A stretch of DNA of 20,889 nt from JBGTNQ01 sp964646785 (GTDB taxonomy: Bacteria; Patescibacteriota; Minisyncoccia; Phycocordibacterales; Zambryskibacteraceae), in the NCBI GenBank assembly GCA_964646785.1, contig CAZYGU010000015.1, positions 1 to 20,889 of the forward strand, in the 5' to 3' direction. Below the pieces are notes generated by a model. The model did not search any database. It was given only the letters and a program-made list of their open reading frames with translations, and was not told the DNA's origin. Below are positions 14,788-20,839 of this stretch, piece by piece (within the stretch, counting starts at the first letter, position 1; each line of letters begins with the position of its first letter). The translations under genes and the position numbers were made by a program.

Positions 14788-15417
14788 TCACGAGTTCTTA
14801 ATCTCAACCATAACTTCGTTTCTCATCATCCATGGAGGTGTCCATGGCGCATTGTAGCCTGCATACTGAGGGTTACCGATAACCTCCACTGAGTCACGTT
14901 GTAGTGCTTGTACTAATGCTGATTGTTTTGCTTTTACCTTCGCATCTGTCCGATACCAAGAAAACTTCATAACCGCATATGTCTTCTCACTCACTGTAAC
15001 CAGCGTTACACGAGAATCAGTTGGAGTCGGCAATGTCTCCATAGTGTAGGTACTTGGCATTCCAAATGAAATAGTATGCGTGTCTCCTTTCATCCCAACA
15101 AAAACTGGTGCAGTCATTGCAATCCGCTGAGAAGTGGAAAGCTCTTGTTGTGTAACAGGTGCTGTCATTGCGATGCTTTCTTTTCGGGCATTTCCACCAA
15201 AAATATATCCCGCAACAATACGAAATCCTTGATTCATTGCATCTCGATATACCCCAGTAACTGTCGTTTGAGCAACGATGTGTGCAGGATAGGTTCTTAC
15301 TTCATATCCTTTTACTGATCGAATAACAGTATATTGCGCTTGCTCAACCCTTGATCCGAAATAACCCCACACAGACCACAAGACAAGAACGACTACGATA
15401 ATAAGAATGATTTTCAT
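14788..15417 (-). CDS. SOUL-family heme-binding-like protein
   Basis: A 209-residue protein with one N-terminal membrane anchor (MKIILIIVVVLVLWSVWGYF) and a SOUL domain. The domain opens with YTVIRSVKGYEVRTYPAHIVA, has the paired IAMTAPV segments (ESIAMTAPVTQQ and QRIAMTAPVFVG) and the FGMPSTYTMETLPTP stretch, all hallmarks of the family. The domain should sit outside the cytoplasmic membrane. SOUL proteins are linked to heme or tetrapyrrole binding, but this role in bacteria is not settled. The frame opens at GTG 15423, yet ATG 15417 is preferred: TATGAT lies exactly six bases before it, matching the other leaderless starts here. Confidence 0.88.
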   Translation of the reverse strand: MKIILIIVVVLVLWSVWGYFGSRVEQAQYTVIRSVKGYEVRTYPAHIVAQTTVTGVYRDAMNQGFRIVAGYIFGGNARKESIAMTAPVTQQELSTSQRIAMTAPVFVGMKGDTHTISFGMPSTYTMETLPTPTDSRVTLVTVSEKTYAVMKFSWYRTDAKVKAKQSALVQALQRDSVEVIGNPQYAGYNAPWTPPWMMRNEVMVEIKNS

Positions 15418-15423
15418 ATGCAC

Positions 15424-15429
15424 ATCATA
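15424..15429 (-). promoter_or_regulatory. Probable -10 box of the SOUL gene
   Basis: Minus-strand TATGAT, six bases before ATG 15417. No good -35 is seen at the normal distance, so this rests on the -10 and its position. Confidence 0.4.
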
Positions 15430-15456
15430 ACACTATTCATAGGTCTCGTTTTTTAC

Positions 15457-15496
15457 CATAACAAAAACCACTCGATTGCGAGTGGTTTTTGTTATG
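15457..15496 (-). terminator. Terminator palindrome after the 39-residue gene
   Basis: A perfect 18-bp inverted repeat, CATAACAAAAACCACTCG (15457-15474) with its complement at 15479-15496, has a four-base loop. On the minus strand the stem ends in GGTTTTTGTTATGG. The upstream arm includes the stop codon of the small basic-protein gene. It could work in both directions; only the minus strand has a gene reading into it. Confidence 0.85.
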
Positions 15497-15611
15497 AACG
15501 AAACTTCTTTTTCTTTGCGTCAAGCATTGCTTTTTTCACTGCAAGTCGCTTTTTCGTCTTTTTAGAACGAGAAGTTTTATTCTTTGTATTTACTGCCATT
15601 CTTTTTGCCAT
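15492..15611 (-). CDS. 39-residue lysine-rich basic protein
   Basis: ATG 15611 to TAA 15492. The sequence starts MAKRMAVNTKNKTSRSKK and ends KKKKFRS. By count it has 13 Lys and 4 Arg against one acidic residue, so it is very likely a nucleic-acid- or ribosome-binding peptide; I cannot match it to a named ribosomal protein. AGG lies five bases before the ATG and TATAGT seven bases before it. It follows dgkA by 44 bases and its stop lies inside the terminator stem, which argues that it is a real gene and the last of the operon. Its length is below usual gene-calling cut-offs. Alternative: a degenerate L34- or S21-like remnant. Confidence 0.65.
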   Translation of the reverse strand: MAKRMAVNTKNKTSRSKKTKKRLAVKKAMLDAKKKKFRS

Positions 15612-15655
15612 AGACCTAACTATATACTACTCAACTAAAAAAATATAGTGAAACA

Positions 15656-16039
15656 TTAAGCAAAATATGGAGCAAACACGATAATACCGACAACCGCGGC
15701 TGTTATCGCTGAGATAAGCACTGCACCTGCAGCGACATCCTTAGTATCCTTTGCATACGGATGATAATTCGGAGACGTAAGATCAATATCAATTTCAAAT
15801 GCAGTATTAAAGGCTTCAGAGACGAGTACAAATCCTGCTGCAAATGTCAGCATCACCCATTCGCTACTCGTAATCTTGCAATAAAACCCAAGAACAATAA
15901 CCCACGCAAATACAAATATATGTATCCAAGCGTTGTGAGTTGTTTTCAAAAAAAGCCACACTCCTCTTCCTGCATGAGCAAAGCTTTTTGCTCTTTTGAT
16001 AAGTGAGAATTCTTTTTTTGTATCAATACGGTTTTCCAT
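15656..16039 (-). CDS. dgkA: Diacylglycerol/undecaprenol kinase family protein
   Basis: A 127-residue integral membrane kinase of the DgkA/undecaprenol kinase family, which phosphorylates a lipid alcohol with ATP and helps recycle carrier lipid for cell-wall synthesis. Three helices are visible. The signature SEAFNTAFEIDIDLTSPNYH is followed by KDTKDVAAGAVLIS, giving the catalytic Glu/Asn and the Lys-Asp pair. Gram-positive-type members prefer undecaprenol, and the length fits either branch. Its ATG overlaps the TAA of the DUF1801 gene by one base (TAATG), so translation is coupled. The gene pair order is DUF1801, then dgkA, then the 39-residue basic protein. Confidence 0.88.
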   Translation of the reverse strand: MENRIDTKKEFSLIKRAKSFAHAGRGVWLFLKTTHNAWIHIFVFAWVIVLGFYCKITSSEWVMLTFAAGFVLVSEAFNTAFEIDIDLTSPNYHPYAKDTKDVAAGAVLISAITAAVVGIIVFAPYFA

Positions 16040-16449
16040 TATGAAATCTTTTTCAAAACTCCTTTCCGTTTAACAATATTTTTGTAGTCCCATTGAATTT
16101 CCTTCGATTTCTTAAGCCAGCGTTTGAGATCTTTTAGATTGATTTGAGTTACATCAGTGTATCGTGCTTCAGCTGCTTTAAACGATCCAGTTTTTTGTAG
16201 ACCTTTTTCATCAAATGACTGCCCACTCCAAAATAGCAAGCGCACACAATCTTTGAGTTTATCGTACCCTGCAACAGGGTTGCCATCTAAAAACCAAACT
16301 GGATTAGCGTGCCAGATTTTGTTTTCTGCTTTCGGCAAATTTCGTGTTATTTCCTCTGCTAATACAGCGCAGATTTCCTTATCTTTTTTAGGTAACGCTT
16401 TGTTGTAATTTTGAGTATCTGGATGAATAGTAGGAGATAGTTTCGGCAT
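16039..16449 (-). CDS. DUF1801 (YdhG-like) protein
   Basis: A 136-residue soluble protein with the DUF1801 pattern: ENKIWHANPVWFLDGNPVAGYDKLKDCVRLLFWSG holds the conserved Trp, Asn-Pro and Gly-Tyr positions, and a basic C-terminal helix pair follows (RWLKKSKEIQWDYKNIVKRK). Members are small iron-chaperone-like or nucleic-acid-related folds in some annotations, but the function is not established. ATG 16449 has no clear ribosome site. It lies nine bases after the upstream unknown gene's stop and overlaps dgkA by one base, so it sits in the middle of a four-gene unit. Confidence 0.82.
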   Translation of the reverse strand: MPKLSPTIHPDTQNYNKALPKKDKEICAVLAEEITRNLPKAENKIWHANPVWFLDGNPVAGYDKLKDCVRLLFWSGQSFDEKGLQKTGSFKAAEARYTDVTQINLKDLKRWLKKSKEIQWDYKNIVKRKGVLKKIS

Positions 16450-16458
16450 AGAAAAAGA

Positions 16459-17208
16459 TTATTTTACAAACTCCAAAAATTGAACATCAGCACCTCGTTC
16501 TGTCATTTGTCCACGAACGGATACCTGTGTCGCTTCAGTAAATTGATCTGGTGTACATACAGACTTGACCCCTTCTAAGCTTGTACATTCACTTTTTGCA
16601 CCAAAGAGAAGAGGAACAACATTCCCCTGCTGTCCGTTCTCTTCGTACACGATGTGCCAATACTTAGGATCGTATGGTTTTGGAATCGAACCCTTGAGTA
16701 AAAAACCAACAGTCTCAAATGTAAACTCTCGTTCAGGAGCAACTTCTCCTGGTGAACATTCTATACTTTTTATATACCAACCATCGTTGAGTCGTGCGAG
16801 TCTGACAATCGCCTGATCATATACTGTCTTATCTTTTGAGGTTACCAATACTTGTGATTCTGTATCATTGGTAAATACATTTCGCATAGAGATACCCATA
16901 GGAACACTACTCTGACACAACACAGGATCAGGAGTTGCTTTTGGATCTTTCAACACATTTTGAAGTTTTGTTCGGAGTTCCTTACTAAGGATTGGAGATG
17001 TTGCCAAGGTAGCGCGATTTGGGTTTCCCGTTGTCGGCTGTTGCACAGCATTAAGCCAAGGATTATAGAAGCTTCCAACAGTATCAATAACGTCTAATCT
17101 TGAAACCTGTTGCTGAGCTGGACTCTTTGCGAAATACCAAACCAATCCTCCAATAACAACGAGAACAACAAGAGCACCGATAATCTTAATTTTTTTCATG
17201 AACTTCAT
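16459..17208 (-). CDS. Membrane-anchored protein of unknown function
   Basis: From ATG 17208 this is 249 residues: a short basic start (MKFMKKIK), one membrane helix (IIGALVVLVVIGGLVWYF), then an extracytoplasmic domain. The domain starts VIDTVGSFYNPWLNAVQ, holds four Cys (one each in PVLCQSS, SIECSPG, SECTSL and SVCTPD), and has the pair LARLNDGWYIKSIEC and FLEFVK at the end. The even number of Cys in an exported domain suggests two disulfides. I do not recognise the family. The reading frame opens at 17241, but the first 11 residues precede a much better anchor; ATG 17199 is also possible. It appears to be the first gene of the unit running to dgkA and the small basic protein. Confidence 0.65.
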   Translation of the reverse strand: MKFMKKIKIIGALVVLVVIGGLVWYFAKSPAQQQVSRLDVIDTVGSFYNPWLNAVQQPTTGNPNRATLATSPILSKELRTKLQNVLKDPKATPDPVLCQSSVPMGISMRNVFTNDTESQVLVTSKDKTVYDQAIVRLARLNDGWYIKSIECSPGEVAPEREFTFETVGFLLKGSIPKPYDPKYWHIVYEENGQQGNVVPLLFGAKSECTSLEGVKSVCTPDQFTEATQVSVRGQMTERGADVQFLEFVK

Positions 17209-17270
17209 TTTACCATATATCACAGGCAATATCTCTATCACACAAAAGTTTGATTATCTCAATGCCATAG

Positions 17271-17295
17271 AAAAACCGCCCAATGAATTGGGCGG
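17271..17295 (-). terminator. Terminator of the HD-hydrolase gene
   Basis: Minus-strand nine-bp stem CCGCCCAAT/ATTGGGCGG (17276-17295) with a two-base loop, then five T (17271-17275), 10 bases after the stop codon. Confidence 0.88.
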
Positions 17296-17305
17296 TACAC
17301 TACCA

Positions 17306-17914
17306 CTACTGACTTGCAATTTCGAGAGCCTCTTCGAGTTCATGGATGAGAATCTGATGCTTCTCCGCAAACGGAAGATAGTACCGTCTCGTCTCTTCAA
17401 CTTTCCGTATCCGCTTTGCTTTTGTGCACGACCACAATGTCGAAACATTGTGATATCGATCTGCAAGCTTGATGAGGAAGAATTCGCGGGGTGCGAATTC
17501 AAATCGAGAATGATACACACGCTCGCGTTCTTCCGAATTCGGATACTCACTCTTCGAAGGTTTCGATAAGTACTCGACGAGAAGTGCTACTCTCTCACCG
17601 TACTCCTTCTTCACCCGTTCGATAGTCCATTCAGGCTTGTCCTCGACGATGTCATGAAGAAGTCCTGCAATGATGACTTCATGATCACTGACCCGAAGAT
17701 AGTCAACGAGAATGAGAACGACTGAACGGATGTGTTCGAAGTATCGAGTTTCACCATCCTCGCGGAAGATTCCACGGAAAGCATCCTTCGCATCGTTGTA
17801 TGCTTTCTCGATGAGCTTATAGCGAGGATCGAGAGTAGGATACAACTGTGCAATACGCCTGAAGAAACTCTCTCTGTTCTCTGCTGCCTTGAGAAAACTC
17901 ATTCTTTCGAGCAT
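17306..17914 (-). CDS. Stand-alone RelA/SpoT-type HD hydrolase
   Basis: A 202-residue HD-domain phosphohydrolase of the RelA/SpoT/MESH1 kind, expected to remove pyrophosphate from (p)ppGpp with a divalent metal. The full metal set is visible: His61 (FEHIRSV), His87-Asp88 and Glu91-Asp92 in LLHDIVED, and Asp152 in IKLADRYHN. No synthetase or TGS domain follows, so it is a small hydrolase only. ATG 17914 has a textbook AAGGAG five bases upstream. A promoter (TTGACC, 17 bases, TATATC at 17950-17978) precedes it. It is divergent from the 72-residue gene at 18055 and is monocistronic with its own terminator. Other nucleotide substrates remain possible. Confidence 0.85.
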   Translation of the reverse strand: MLERMSFLKAAENRESFFRRIAQLYPTLDPRYKLIEKAYNDAKDAFRGIFREDGETRYFEHIRSVVLILVDYLRVSDHEVIIAGLLHDIVEDKPEWTIERVKKEYGERVALLVEYLSKPSKSEYPNSEERERVYHSRFEFAPREFFLIKLADRYHNVSTLWSCTKAKRIRKVEETRRYYLPFAEKHQILIHELEEALEIASQ

Positions 17915-17949
17915 ATGTGCTCCTTGGTGTGAGGTTCTGGTCTAATGCA

Positions 17950-17978
17950 GATATAACACAAATTTAATATGAGGTCAA
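17950..17978 (-). promoter_or_regulatory. Promoter of the HD-hydrolase gene
   Basis: Minus-strand TTGACC (17973-17978), 17-base spacer, TATATC (17950-17955). AAGGAG at 17920-17925 then precedes ATG 17914. Confidence 0.55.
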
Positions 17979-18004
17979 TATACTGCACCTACAACATGCA
18001 TACA

Positions 18005-18033
18005 TTGACATATATGTCATAATGTGATATTAT
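18005..18033 (+). promoter_or_regulatory. Promoter of the 72-residue gene with palindromic operator
   Basis: TTGACA (18005-18010), 17 bases, TATTAT (18028-18033), then AAAGGA (18037-18042) before ATG 18055. The perfect 14-base palindrome TGACATATATGTCA (18006-18019) covers the -35, the usual place for a repressor site. Confidence 0.7.
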
Positions 18034-18054
18034 TAGAAAGGAATTCACGACTTC

Positions 18055-18273
18055 ATGGGGATATCGATGTCGAGCAAACGACGAATCCGAAGACGCTCTT
18101 GTGAATCAAAAGTGAGACACGAGAGTGCTGACGGAGCGAGCAAGCATGCTCGCCGGTTAGGCAAACACTACTTGCAGTACCATTGTCCATTTTGCAATGG
18201 ATGGCATGTCGGCCGGCCAGACAGGGCAACGAAACAAGGTCTCATTGCAAAAGCACAATACATGCGAGTCTAA
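18055..18273 (+). CDS. 72-residue CxxC/His protein of unknown function
   Basis: A short basic protein, rich in Arg, Lys and His through its first half (SKRRIRRRSCESKVRHES, then SKHARRLGKH), followed by YHCPFCNGWHVGRP. CPFC with the following His and the earlier Cys could bind zinc, and the C-terminus is plain. Small proteins with the CPFC-GWH-G pattern occur in bacteria and phages, but I know of no function. ATG 18055 is 12 bases after AAAGGA; ATG 18067 is an alternative start. Its own consensus promoter, palindromic operator and terminator mark it as a real, separately regulated gene despite its size. Confidence 0.72.
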   Translation: MGISMSSKRRIRRRSCESKVRHESADGASKHARRLGKHYLQYHCPFCNGWHVGRPDRATKQGLIAKAQYMRV

Positions 18274-18275
18274 TC

Positions 18276-18307
18276 ACTACCCCACCATGTGGGGTAGTTT
18301 TGTTTTT
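18276..18307 (+). terminator. Terminator of the 72-residue gene
   Basis: Ten-bp stem ACTACCCCAC (18276-18285), loop CAT, GTGGGGTAGT (18289-18298), then TTTTGTTTTT-like sequence to 18307; it starts two bases after the stop codon. Confidence 0.9.
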
Positions 18308-18331
18308 ACGAAGTCCAGATTCTCTTCCCTC

Positions 18332-18362
18332 AAAACAAAACCGCCCCTACCTGAGGGCGGTT
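18332..18362 (-). terminator. Terminator of the PadR-like gene
   Basis: Minus-strand eight-bp stem AACCGCCC/GGGCGGTT (18339-18362), eight-base loop, then a TTTTGTTTT tract (18332-18340). It overlaps the stop codon of the PadR-like gene and faces the terminator of the convergent 72-residue gene. Confidence 0.85.
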
Positions 18363-18655
18363 CAATGATCCGGTACCAAATTGCCAGAGATACTCTCTAC
18401 CGGTTCAGCTTCCCGAACTCTTTTGTACCCACCGTTTGTTAGTCTGTAGAGTTTACGAGGAATTCCAATGTCCGGCGTAGGAAATTCTTCCCTGCTTGAT
18501 ACTTCTCCTATCTCTTCCATTCGTGCAAGGTGTACATAGATAACTCCCCTATGAAGTTTTCCTTCCGACTCCTTGACGATCTCGAGACCGTACATTTCTT
18601 TTGGATGATGTTTGAGAAGAATTCGAAGAATCAAAAGTTCTTTCGAATCAAACAT
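18362..18655 (-). CDS. PadR-family transcriptional regulator
   Basis: A 97-residue winged-helix protein beginning MFDSKELLILRILLKHHPKE. The PadR pattern follows: YGLEIVKES, the wing-and-recognition segment RGVIYVHLARMEEIGEVSSR, then RKLYRLTNGGYKRV. It lacks the C-terminal dimerisation helices of longer PadR proteins, so it is a short form. ATG 18655 is chosen because GGAG lies about eight bases before it and the homology starts there. The frame stays open upstream to 18808 only by chance, into the neighbouring gene. It is on the same strand as the VOC protein, 118 bases downstream of it, and may regulate it, itself or the transporter-type genes elsewhere. Confidence 0.8.
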   Translation of the reverse strand: MFDSKELLILRILLKHHPKEMYGLEIVKESEGKLHRGVIYVHLARMEEIGEVSSREEFPTPDIGIPRKLYRLTNGGYKRVREAEPVESISGNLVPDH

Positions 18656-18773
18656 GTGTCTGCTCCATGAAAAAGTCTGAACATAGACTAGTGTAAATGT
18701 GTCAAAAGTCAATTTAGCAAATACACCGATGCGCTGAGTGTTAAGGTATGCGAGTGGTTCTACGGGGAGTTCG

Positions 18774-19259
18774 TTAACCTTGTCGCGCCGCATCAATAGT
18801 AGCAACATCGATTTTTTTCATAGTCATCATTGCATCAAAAGCGCGTTTTGCTTCTTCGCCACCCACTGCCATCGCCTCAGTTAACGTACGTGGCGTGATC
18901 TGCCATGACACTCCCCATCGATCCTTACACCATCCACACTCACTCTCCATTCCACCGTTTTGAACAATTGCATTCCAGTACCGATCAGTTTCTTCTTGAT
19001 CATCTGTTGCTATCTGAAAAGAAAATGCTTCAGTTTGTTTAAATATTGGACCTCCATTAAGACCAATACATGGGATTCCACACACAGTGAATTCAACAGT
19101 TAATACATCGCCTTGCTTACCACTAGGGAAATCGCTTGGCGCATAAAAAACATTCTTTACTGTACTATCGGGAAACGTACTCGCATAAAAATTCGCTGCT
19201 TGTTCTGCTTCCTTATCAAACCAGATACAAATGGTGTTTTTTGGGATTGGGGAATTCAT
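18774..19259 (-). CDS. PhnB-like VOC/glyoxalase-fold protein
   Basis: A 161-residue protein of the vicinal-oxygen-chelate superfamily, PhnB-like branch (often labelled 3-demethylubiquinone-9 3-methyltransferase domain, a label without experimental basis). Recognisable segments are AEQAANFYASTFPDS near the start, VEFTVCGIPCIGLNGGP, YWNAIVQNGG, and CGWCKDRWGVSWQITPRTL. The role is unknown; members include metal-dependent and resistance-type enzymes. ATG 19259 is supported by TATATA exactly six bases upstream and TTGTAA 18 bases before that, so a leaderless message is likely. Base composition here is closer to the genome's ordinary level than to the low-GC pair upstream. Confidence 0.85.
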   Translation of the reverse strand: MNSPIPKNTICIWFDKEAEQAANFYASTFPDSTVKNVFYAPSDFPSGKQGDVLTVEFTVCGIPCIGLNGGPIFKQTEAFSFQIATDDQEETDRYWNAIVQNGGMESECGWCKDRWGVSWQITPRTLTEAMAVGGEEAKRAFDAMMTMKKIDVATIDAARQG

Positions 19260-19265
19260 GCTAGT

Positions 19266-19295
19266 TATATAGTGAAATTTTAAATATTATTACAA
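19266..19295 (-). promoter_or_regulatory. Promoter of the VOC gene
   Basis: Minus-strand TTGTAA (19290-19295), 18-base spacer, TATATA (19266-19271), six bases, then ATG 19259. The -35 falls inside the end of the upstream gene. Confidence 0.5.
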
Positions 19296-19819
19296 CTTTT
19301 TAACTCATAAATAAAACCTTCTTTATCATATTTATAATCTTTATTAACATTTGGAACAGGAAGCTGTACAAAGTATATACCTCTAAAACTAGTACGGTAG
19401 CCTTCAGGGAAATAACTCTTCAATTCTTCTGGTGTCACGGTTGGAACCGTTGCTTCAACTAATAAAACTAGCCTTGAAACTAAACCTAACTCATAACTTC
19501 TTTCTTTCTTTTTTATGTAATCAATTATGGATTCTTTCTTATTATATTGAGTTGGAACTAATGCAAAAATTATATTTTGCTTATCTTCAATATTAAAATC
19601 GAATGCAGATGGTGTAGGATTAATTTTACTATAAATTAATCCTACACCTCGGTACGCTACGCATTGGATTAAAATCTCTTCACCTGATTTATCTTCTTTT
19701 AAAACTGAATCAATTTCTGAATTTTCTCTTTCACGGTCAATAATATTGAAAGTTTTATTCAAATTACTATTTATCCATCTAGCAAACATTTCGGTATGCA
19801 ATCTTTCTCTTTCTCTCAT
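19280..19819 (-). CDS. Unknown protein, partner of the trypsin-like protease
   Basis: A 179-residue soluble protein that I do not recognise. It begins with charged helices (MRERERLHTEMFARWINSNL), then has ENSEIDSVLKED, GEEILIQCVAYR and, later, SRLVLLVEATVPTVTPEELK. The strand-helix pattern around SEIDSVL and EEILIQCV faintly resembles a PD-(D/E)xK nuclease core, but the expected Lys is absent, so I do not assign one. No membrane helix or signal peptide. It starts 35 bases after the protease stop on the same strand, and the pair shares an unusually AT-rich composition (16 G or C in the 60 bases 19561-19620). They look like a two-gene unit acquired together. No ribosome site is clear. Confidence 0.6.
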   Translation of the reverse strand: MRERERLHTEMFARWINSNLNKTFNIIDRERENSEIDSVLKEDKSGEEILIQCVAYRGVGLIYSKINPTPSAFDFNIEDKQNIIFALVPTQYNKKESIIDYIKKKERSYELGLVSRLVLLVEATVPTVTPEELKSYFPEGYRTSFRGIYFVQLPVPNVNKDYKYDKEGFIYELKSCNNI

Positions 19820-19854
19820 TTCAATCTAACATTATGATTTTATCCGAAAGATTA

Positions 19855-20670
19855 TTAACTTGCCTCGATTTCCCCAATTAAATCGAAAATATAGTCAACT
19901 GGCAATGCCACTGAATAACCAGAATTTTGTAAATTTGTATTATAAAGTTCTGGAAATCGAACATTTCTCCATTGATCAACAAATGGTACGAACTGGACAA
20001 CTACACCGATCAGGTGAATACTTCCATTACCTAATCCTGTTTGATTCATTTCCAATACAAGACCTCCACTATTTCCGCCATATACAGGACAGTCAAGAAT
20101 CAAAGATTTATTCAAATGATTTTTTCCTGCAACTATTCCCTTTCTAATTAAAGGAAAATCATAATCTATCTGATTCATTTCTTGAGTACTAAGTGAGGCC
20201 GGATATCCAAGAACAAAGATATCGTTAGTAATTTCTACCTCATCGAATCTTCTTGAACCCTCCATTCCATAATGAACCATCAAACCTTCAGATTCTTGAA
20301 CGGTTTTTATTGAATCAGGAAAATCAACATTCACAATCTCACCAACTTTTTTTAATTCTGCAAGCTTAAATACCACAATATCTGCTGTTTCATGCTTCTT
20401 TAAATCACCTGAAGCAGTTAGTGAATCTAAATCAAACTCAAAGATTCTGACTTTATTTGAAACTTTTCCAGAAATAATTGGATAAACAAGCATCCTCATT
20501 TTTTTATCAAGTAAATCAAAAGTTTTTGTTGTTTGATTTTGTTGAAAAACAACATGTTTTGCTGTTACTAAATAAAGTTGGTTGTTGTGACTAATAGTAA
20601 AACCGGACCCTGAACTATTTCCAATTACGAGTCTTACTGGGTAACTTAAATTATCAGGAGGTAATTTCAT
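19855..20670 (-). CDS. Trypsin-like serine protease, apparently cytoplasmic
   Basis: A 271-residue chymotrypsin-fold protease. The catalytic triad can be read: His39 in VTAKHVVF, Asp97 in HETADIVVFKL, and Ser201 in YGGNSGGLV, with the expected GSGF segment at residues 21-24 before the His. There is no signal peptide, membrane helix or PDZ domain, so it is not a HtrA/Deg-type quality-control protease and probably works in the cytoplasm. GGA lies seven bases before the ATG. The gene downstream (19819-19280) is an unknown protein that could be its target or regulator. Such cytoplasmic trypsin-like domains are frequent in conflict and defence systems, where they cut a partner; that role is inference here. 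Confidence 0.85.
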   Translation of the reverse strand: MKLPPDNLSYPVRLVIGNSSGSGFTISHNNQLYLVTAKHVVFQQNQTTKTFDLLDKKMRMLVYPIISGKVSNKVRIFEFDLDSLTASGDLKKHETADIVVFKLAELKKVGEIVNVDFPDSIKTVQESEGLMVHYGMEGSRRFDEVEITNDIFVLGYPASLSTQEMNQIDYDFPLIRKGIVAGKNHLNKSLILDCPVYGGNSGGLVLEMNQTGLGNGSIHLIGVVVQFVPFVDQWRNVRFPELYNTNLQNSGYSVALPVDYIFDLIGEIEAS

Positions 20671-20839
20671 CTTTGATCCAAAAGAAAACTATTTTCGAAC
20701 CTTACAGCTTCAGTACAGGTTTCCCATTTTCTTGAAGCTTCGCTTCTCAAAAATATGGGAGAACCTTTTCGATTCCCTGCACGAAAGTGAAGCAGTTCAC
20801 TTTCTTCCCAAGCACATATGCCTTACGGCATTATTTTTG
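20671..20839. other. Hairpin-rich spacer between the protease gene and tRNA-Gln
   Basis: No gene is seen. Hairpins stand in a row: a nested imperfect one near 20720-20762 with CCCAT/ATGGG outside and GAAGC/GCTTC inside, GAAAGTGAA/TTCACTTTC (20783-20804), and ATGCC/GGCAT (20818-20831). The 13-mer TTCGATTCCCTGC at 20768-20780 is an inverted copy of part of the tRNA T arm. Confidence 0.55.

Noticed and set aside
18656..18808. N-terminal extension of the PadR-like protein
   Set aside because: The winged helix starts at ATG 18655 behind GGAG; the extension overlaps the VOC gene and is not conserved-looking.
19280..19819. Calling the unknown protein a PD-(D/E)xK nuclease
   Set aside because: The SEIDSVL / EEILIQCV pattern is suggestive, but the catalytic Lys is not seen, so only a weak resemblance is recorded.
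20720..20800. A second tRNA on the plus strand, suggested by TTCGATTCCC
   Set aside because: No acceptor, D or anticodon arm can be built around it; only about 13 bases match.
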